Source of the DNA: an uncultured Collinsella sp.
Lineage (GTDB): Bacteria; Actinomycetota; Coriobacteriia; Coriobacteriales; Coriobacteriaceae
NCBI GenBank assembly: GCA_902467875.1
Contig: CABQWP010000014.1
Location: forward strand, 1 to 37,293
Direction: 5' to 3'
DNA: 37,293 nt
The notes under the pieces were generated by a model. That model was not told the origin of the DNA. It did not search any database and saw only the letters and a program-made list of their open reading frames with translations. The position numbers and the translations under genes were made by a program. Positions 33,033 to 37,293 of the stretch are shown piece after piece. The stretch's first letter is position 1. Each line of letters starts with the position of its first letter.

Positions 33033-34259
33033 ATGAGCAAGGAAAAAGTCGTTCTCGCATATTCCGGTGGTCTTGATACATCTGTATGTGTCAAGTGGCT
33101 CCAGGACGAGAAGAATCTCGATGTCGTTTGCGTTTGCGGCAATGTGGGCCAGGAGGAGACCGGCCTGGACGCCAAGAAGCAGAAGGCCCTCGACCTGGGC
33201 GTTCTCGATTGCCAGGTGCTCGACCTGCGCGACGAGTTCTCCGATGAGTTCCTGATTAAGGCCATCGCCGCAAACTCCATGTACGAGAACAAGTACCCGC
33301 TGCTCTCCGCCCTGTCTCGCCCGCTGCTTGCCAAGAAGCTTGTCGAGGTCGCCCACGAGTTTGGCGCGACCTACGTCGCCCACGGCTGCACCGGCAAGGG
33401 TAACGATCAGGTTCGTTTTGAGGCTGCCGTCAAGGCCCTCGATCCCGAGCTTAAGGTCATCGCCCCGGTTCGCGAGTGGGATCTGAAGTGCCGTCCCGAC
33501 GAGGTCGCCTATGCCCACGCCCACAACGTGCCGGTTCCCGAGGGTGCCAACGATAACCCCTATTCCATTGACGACAACCTGTGGGGTCGTGCCATTGAGT
33601 GCGGTCACCTGGAGGATCCCTGGAATGAGCCGCTCGACGACGCTTGGGTTATGACCAAGAATCCCGAGGACACCCCGGACACCCCGACCTACACCGAGAT
33701 TGAGTTTGAGGCCGGCAAGCCCGTCGCCGTCGACGGCAAGAAGATGAAGCTCTCTGAGATCGTCATCGCCCTCAACAAGATCTCCGGCGACAATGGCTTT
33801 GGCCGTCTCGATCTGGTCGAGGATCGCCTGGTGGGCCTTAAGAGCCGCGAGTGCTACGAGGTTCCCGGCGCCCTGACGCTCATCACCGCCCACAAGGCGC
33901 TCGAGGACATCTGCGTCGAGGGCGACCTGCTCAAGACCAAGATCAAGCTCGAGCAGGATTGGGCCACCGCCGTGTACAACGGTCAGTGGTACAGCCCGCT
34001 CAAGAACGCGCTCGATGCCTTTATGGCCGACACTCAGAAGTTCGTGACCGGCACCGTCCGTCTGAAGTTCTTTAAGGGCAACTGCCATGTTGTTGGCCGC
34101 AAGAGCCCCTTTAGCCTCTACGACTACGGTCTGGCTACCTACGACCGTGACACCACGTTTGACGAGAAGGCCAGCGCCGGCTTTATCGAGATCGATACGC
34201 TGTCGCTCAAGACGTGGGCAAAGGTCCAGGGTCCCAGCTCCGCTGCCGCCCAGGCCTAA
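33033..34259 (+). CDS. argG: Argininosuccinate synthase
   Basis: ArgG joins citrulline and aspartate using ATP in arginine synthesis. The 408 residues start with KVVLAYSGGLDTSV, whose SGGxDTS loop binds ATP. GNVGQEE, YPLLSALSRPLLAKKLVEVA, HGCTGKGNDQVRFE, APVREWDL and SIDDNLWGRAIECG follow the family. AAAGGAAA precedes ATG 33033, so the in-frame extension to 32982 is not needed. The C-terminal third is typical of the longer ArgG type with an end rich in Ser/Ala. An Arg-rich leader peptide lies upstream and argH downstream. Confidence 0.97.
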   Translation: MSKEKVVLAYSGGLDTSVCVKWLQDEKNLDVVCVCGNVGQEETGLDAKKQKALDLGVLDCQVLDLRDEFSDEFLIKAIAANSMYENKYPLLSALSRPLLAKKLVEVAHEFGATYVAHGCTGKGNDQVRFEAAVKALDPELKVIAPVREWDLKCRPDEVAYAHAHNVPVPEGANDNPYSIDDNLWGRAIECGHLEDPWNEPLDDAWVMTKNPEDTPDTPTYTEIEFEAGKPVAVDGKKMKLSEIVIALNKISGDNGFGRLDLVEDRLVGLKSRECYEVPGALTLITAHKALEDICVEGDLLKTKIKLEQDWATAVYNGQWYSPLKNALDAFMADTQKFVTGTVRLKFFKGNCHVVGRKSPFSLYDYGLATYDRDTTFDEKASAGFIEIDTLSLKTWAKVQGPSSAAAQA

Positions 34260-34414
34260 GGCTTTCCCTTCCATTGGTATCCGCGCGGCCCATCCGCGTG
34301 ATACAAAACGGGCGCACGGGGTCCCTACCTTTCGTTATGCTTGCTGACACTTCTTAACATCGGTGGCCCCTACGTTCCGCCCGCATATATGATGCCGCGA
34401 CTGCGGCTGAGTCC

Positions 34415-34444
34415 GAGCCCCGCCGGGGTTGTCCGGCGGGGCTC
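34415..34444 (+). terminator. Strong hairpin between argG and argH
   Basis: A perfect 12-bp stem GAGCCCCGCCGG / CCGGCGGGGCTC with a 6-base loop is followed by CTTCT. It probably reduces readthrough from argG into the small ORF and argH. Confidence 0.7.
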
Positions 34445-34494
34445 CTTCTATCAATTTGGCGGCTCTGCGCCTATATATATGAGGAGTATCCATT

Positions 34495-34665
34495 ATGTTC
34501 AATGCTATTGCGCATGCTTTGCTTGCCCTCGCGCCCGAGATCGATGCCGCAAAGGTCGAGGACGTCCCCATGAGCCTGAAGACCTGGATCGATGGTTCGC
34601 AGGGCAACATCCGGAGGGAGACGTTGGGTGCCAAGTGCATGGTGCGTCGCTTCTTTGCAAATTAG
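34495..34665 (+). CDS. Small protein of unknown function between argG and argH
   Basis: The 56-codon ORF has GAGGAG at 34481-34486, 8 bases before the ATG, and coding-like codon use. The product (MFNAIAHALLALAPEIDAA at the start, GAKCMVRRFFAN at the end) is not recognised and has no membrane helix or signal. It lies after the argG hairpin and 118 bases before argH. It may be a real small protein or a translated leader for argH, and its last third holds four Arg. Confidence 0.6.
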   Translation: MFNAIAHALLALAPEIDAAKVEDVPMSLKTWIDGSQGNIRRETLGAKCMVRRFFAN

Positions 34666-34783
34666 CTATATGGCCTCGCGCACGGTGGGGAATATGCAAA
34701 ACTAGCGGTTGAAAAATCGCTTTAGCGATATGGCGCATTGCTTTGGTCGCTTGTTTTGGCATTTGGAGAAAGGAGACGGTTCC

Positions 34784-36214
34784 ATGGCTCTTTGGGGCGG
34801 TCGTTTTGAGGCAGGCGTGGCCGAGGTCACGCAGGAGTTTGGCGCGTCGCTGCCGGTCGACAAACATCTCTATAAGCAGGATATCGCCGGCTCTAAGGCG
34901 CATGCCAAGATGCTGGCGGCTCAGGGCATCATCAGTGCCGAGGACGAGCATGCGATTGCCGAGGGCCTGACCGGAATCGAACAGGATATCGATGCCGGCA
35001 ACTTCACCTTCGATATCAACGACGAGGACATTCATATGTCCATCGAAAGCGAGCTGACGCGTCGCATCGGCGAGGCGGGCAAGCGCCTGCATACCGGGCG
35101 TTCGCGCAACGACCAGGTTGCGACCGATACTCGCCTGGGCGTCAAGGCGCTGGCCAAGGAGCTCATGGGGGCCAATCTTGAGCTGCGCCATGTGCTGGTG
35201 GATGCGGCTAAGAAGTACGACAAGGTGATTCTGCCGGGCTACACGCATATGCAGCATGCTCAGCCCGTGCTGCTCTCGCATCATCTGCTGGCGTATTCCT
35301 GGATGTTCGCGCGCGACTTTACACGCCTGAAGGCCGCCTTTGATGCCGCCGACAACTGCCCGCTGGGTGCTGCCGCGCTTGCCGGTACGAGCTATCCGCT
35401 CGATCGCCAGATGACGGCTGCCGAACTTGGCTTTGCGGGCGTGATTCCCAACTCGCTCGATGCGGTTTCCGACCGTGATTTCCTGCTCGATCTGCATTAC
35501 GCCGGCTCCGTCATGGCCATGCACCTGTCGCGTCTTTCCGAGGAGATCGTGCTGTGGTCGAGCTCCGAATTTGGCTTTGTCACGCTTTCAGACTCCTACT
35601 CCACCGGCTCGTCCATCATGCCGCAGAAGAAGAATCCCGACTTTGCCGAGCTTATTCGCGGCAAGAGCGGCCGTGTCTATGGCAACCTGGTGCAGCTGCT
35701 CGTGACCATGAAGGGCCTGCCGCTTGCTTATAACAAGGACTTGCAGGAGGACAAGGAGGGCGCGCTCGATACCGCTCACACGCTCATGCAGTGCCTGTCG
35801 GTTATGGCCGGTATGATCTCGACTTGGACCGTCAACGAGGATGCCATGGCGCGCGAGTGCGGCGTGGGACACCTTGCCGCCACTGATGTTGCCGATTACC
35901 TGGCTAAGCGTGGTCTGCCGTTCCGCGAGGCACATGCCGTGGTGGGCCATCTGGTCCTGATGTGCGAGAAGCGCGGCTGCAATCTTGAGGACCTGCCGTT
36001 TGAGGTGTTCCAGGAGGCGAGCCCGCTCTTTGAGCACGACATTACCGAGGCGCTCGATATCCCGTCGATTGTCGCCGCGCGCACGACCGAGGGCGGCACC
36101 GCCCCCGCCGCCGTTGCCGTGCAGCTGCAGCGTGCCGAGGCGCAGCTTGTGGCCGACGAGGGCGTGTTTGGATCGCTGACTAAGGTCGTCGAGATGGGCC
36201 ACGGGGCAAAGTAA
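34784..36214 (+). CDS. argH: Argininosuccinate lyase
   Basis: ArgH splits argininosuccinate to arginine and fumarate, the last step of arginine synthesis. The 476 residues show LWGGRF at the start, the substrate motif HTGRSRNDQVATDTRL, GYTHMQHAQPV, SNDLDAV-like NSLDAVSDRDF, and the fumarase-superfamily signature GSSIMPQKKNPD at about 274-285 with the catalytic Ser. AAAGGAG lies about 10 bases before ATG 34784. An in-frame start at 34709 lacks such a site. A terminator follows. Confidence 0.97.
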   Translation: MALWGGRFEAGVAEVTQEFGASLPVDKHLYKQDIAGSKAHAKMLAAQGIISAEDEHAIAEGLTGIEQDIDAGNFTFDINDEDIHMSIESELTRRIGEAGKRLHTGRSRNDQVATDTRLGVKALAKELMGANLELRHVLVDAAKKYDKVILPGYTHMQHAQPVLLSHHLLAYSWMFARDFTRLKAAFDAADNCPLGAAALAGTSYPLDRQMTAAELGFAGVIPNSLDAVSDRDFLLDLHYAGSVMAMHLSRLSEEIVLWSSSEFGFVTLSDSYSTGSSIMPQKKNPDFAELIRGKSGRVYGNLVQLLVTMKGLPLAYNKDLQEDKEGALDTAHTLMQCLSVMAGMISTWTVNEDAMARECGVGHLAATDVADYLAKRGLPFREAHAVVGHLVLMCEKRGCNLEDLPFEVFQEASPLFEHDITEALDIPSIVAARTTEGGTAPAAVAVQLQRAEAQLVADEGVFGSLTKVVEMGHGAK

Positions 36215-36266
36215 GGGTTTGGCTGAAGCGGCTTTGGCCATTTATTGATAAATCGTTTTTGCTTTT

Positions 36267-36299
36267 ACGGGCGTCTGCTGTTGCGGGCGCCCGTATTTT
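36267..36299 (+). terminator. Intrinsic terminator after argH
   Basis: A 9-bp stem ACGGGCGTC / GGCGCCCGT with one G-U pair and a 10-base loop is followed by ATTTTG. It ends the argH transcript. Confidence 0.75.
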
Positions 36300-36599
36300 G
36301 TTGCTATGGGGGAGGGGCTTGTCGAGAACTTCTGTAGGACCTTTGGGCAGGTTGTGAAGGGGGCTCGTTCACGGGCGGCAACCGACCGTCCGCTCGGTTC
36401 GATGCGGTTGATGGGCGGTCGGATGGTACTCTAATCGGACTCCGAAACAGAAGTGACACATATGGAGCGCTTTAATAAATTGCAGCGTTTCAATAAACAG
36501 CTTTTTGTTTAACTGCAGCTAAAACTCTGTTACGATGCAGTCCAGGCGGGTGCCGGAATGGGACTTGGGCACGCGCGAACCTACTTGAAAGGCTACCTT
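36300..36599 (+). promoter_or_regulatory. Long ndk upstream region: palindrome, two promoter-like sites, 18-base repeat
   Basis: No normal gene is seen here. CCGACCGTCC (36392-36401) and GGGCGGTCGG (36413-36422) form a 10-bp inverted repeat with one G-U. It overlaps a promoter-like pair TTGATG (36408-36413) and TCTAAT (36430-36435), 16 bases apart. An extended -10 TGTTACGAT lies at 36528-36536, likely the ndk promoter. An 18-base direct repeat lies at 36466-36501 inside a 16-codon ORF (36462-36512) with a weak ribosome site. Confidence 0.5.
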
Positions 36600-37004
36600 A
36601 TGGCTATCGAGAAGACCTTCATCATGATTAAGCCCGACGCCGTGCGCGACCGCAAGATCGGCGAGATCGTTGCTCGTATTGAGCGCAGCGGCCTTGTCAT
36701 CGAGCGCATGGAGATGACCACGCTCGAGCGCGCTACCGTCGAGGAGCACTACGCCCATCTGGCCGACAAGCCCTTCTTTGGCGGTCTCTGCGACTTTATG
36801 ACGAGCGGTCCGGTCGTCAAGATGGTCGTTTCCGGTCTCTCCGCTGTTGCTAAGATGCGTACCCTTATGGGCGCTACCAACCCGCTTGATGCTGCTCCTG
36901 GCACCATCCGCGGCGACTTCGCTGTCGATGTCAACGCCAACGTGATCCACGGCTCCGACTGCTTGGAGAACGCCGAGATCGAGATCAAGCGCTTCTTTGG
37001 CTAA
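36600..37004 (+). CDS. ndk: Nucleoside diphosphate kinase
   Basis: Ndk transfers the gamma-phosphate between nucleoside triphosphates through a phosphohistidine. The 134 residues contain TFIMIKPDAVRD near 6, the nucleotide-binding loop, MGATNPLDAAPGTIRGDF, and the catalytic His117 in NVIHGSD. GAAAGG at 36587-36592 precedes the ATG. The length is standard. It appears monocistronic, with an extended -10 promoter upstream and a strong terminator downstream. Confidence 0.97.
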   Translation: MAIEKTFIMIKPDAVRDRKIGEIVARIERSGLVIERMEMTTLERATVEEHYAHLADKPFFGGLCDFMTSGPVVKMVVSGLSAVAKMRTLMGATNPLDAAPGTIRGDFAVDVNANVIHGSDCLENAEIEIKRFFG

Positions 37005-37044
37005 ACCAGCTTTGACTCCTTAAAGCTGTTAGCGTGTGGCTTGG

Positions 37045-37077
37045 GCGCCGCGGAATTCCATCCGCGGCGCTCTTTTT
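37045..37077 (+). terminator. Intrinsic terminator after ndk
   Basis: A perfect 10-bp stem GCGCCGCGGA / TCCGCGGCGC with a 6-base loop is followed by TC and five T. Confidence 0.92.
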
Positions 37078-37119
37078 ATTTCAGTAGACTTTTGGTAAAT
37101 GCCCACAAATCTACTAAAG

Positions 37120-37154
37120 AGCCCCCGTCCGGACGTTTCTTTCGGGCGGGGGCT
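37120..37154 (-). terminator. GC-rich hairpin after the minus-strand end gene
   Basis: An 11-bp stem AGCCCCCGTCC / GGGCGGGGGCT with one G-U pair is followed on the minus strand by CTTTAG. A smaller AGTAGA / TCTACT pair (37083-37115) lies beyond it. It is probably the terminator of the gene at the window end. Confidence 0.65.
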
Positions 37155-37181
37155 GGCGTTAGCGTATGGCTTTGTAAGTCT

Positions 37182-37293
37182 TTAGGCCTCGTCGACGACC
37201 TTGAGGCCGCGCGTCTGGTCGATCTCGTTGAGGAGATTGACGCGACGCTCGTGGCGGCCGCCCTCAAACTCCGCCGCGGCGCCCCATCGCCGG
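37182..37293 (-). CDS. rpiB: Probable ribose-5-phosphate isomerase B, C-terminal fragment
   Basis: Only the last 36 or so codons are in the window. They read to EFEGGRHERRVNLLNEIDQ and then RGLKVVDEA before TAA. The FEGGRHxRRV pattern is the C-terminal signature of RpiB/LacAB isomerases, where the two Arg help bind the substrate phosphate. The 5' part lies beyond the window, so start, length and type (ribose or allose) cannot be checked. Confidence 0.72.
   Translation of the reverse strand, partial: RRWGAAAEFEGGRHERRVNLLNEIDQTRGLKVVDEA

Overview
The window looks like a chromosomal segment of an actinobacterium of the class Coriobacteriia, most likely Collinsella. This is inferred from high-GC coding sequence, a division cluster without ftsA, the SepF/YggT/DivIVA set, and short anaerobe-type enzymes. 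It cannot be proven without a database. No phage, insertion sequence, CRISPR array, tRNA or rRNA was seen. Nearly all genes are core functions, so the unusual signals lie in leaders, starts and spacers.

Bases 1-16800, plus strand: a division and cell wall cluster (murD fragment, ftsW, murG, murC, murB, ftsQ, ftsZ), then pgeF. pgeF overlaps pstS, and pstSCAB-phoU follows. Next come yggS, sepF, yggT and divIVA. The phosphate uptake operon therefore sits inside the otherwise classical ftsZ-pgeF-yggS-sepF-yggT-divIVA order. A PhoB/PhoP-type direct repeat lies upstream of pgeF. yggT has no ATG, GTG or TTG start at the expected place and probably begins at ATC.

Bases 16800-23090: a nitroreductase and a pit/DUF47 low-affinity phosphate uptake pair on the minus strand. 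Then plus-strand genes for a small, possibly leaderless protein, a Bax-inhibitor-1 family membrane protein, a PARG-like macrodomain protein with a changed catalytic motif, and an SGNH hydrolase. A 28-bp-arm palindrome lies at 17642-17725. Two tandem 80-bp hairpin units ending at a terminator lie at 22901-23080.

Bases 23091-28462: thiamine genes thiD and thiC on the minus strand, thiC under a TPP riboswitch. Then a small membrane-anchored protein, yaaA and an M18 aminopeptidase.

Bases 28629-37293: polA, a second long palindrome with 34-bp perfect arms, a HAD phosphatase, then argG and argH, ndk and the 3' end of a probable rpiB. The argG leader carries a 24-codon ORF with an excellent Shine-Dalgarno sequence. 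Six of its last ten codons are Arg, and it ends in three CGA codons before TAA. Alternating complementary segments and a terminator-like hairpin follow before argG. This looks like an arginine-sensing leader-peptide attenuator and is the strongest candidate here for an undescribed regulatory system.
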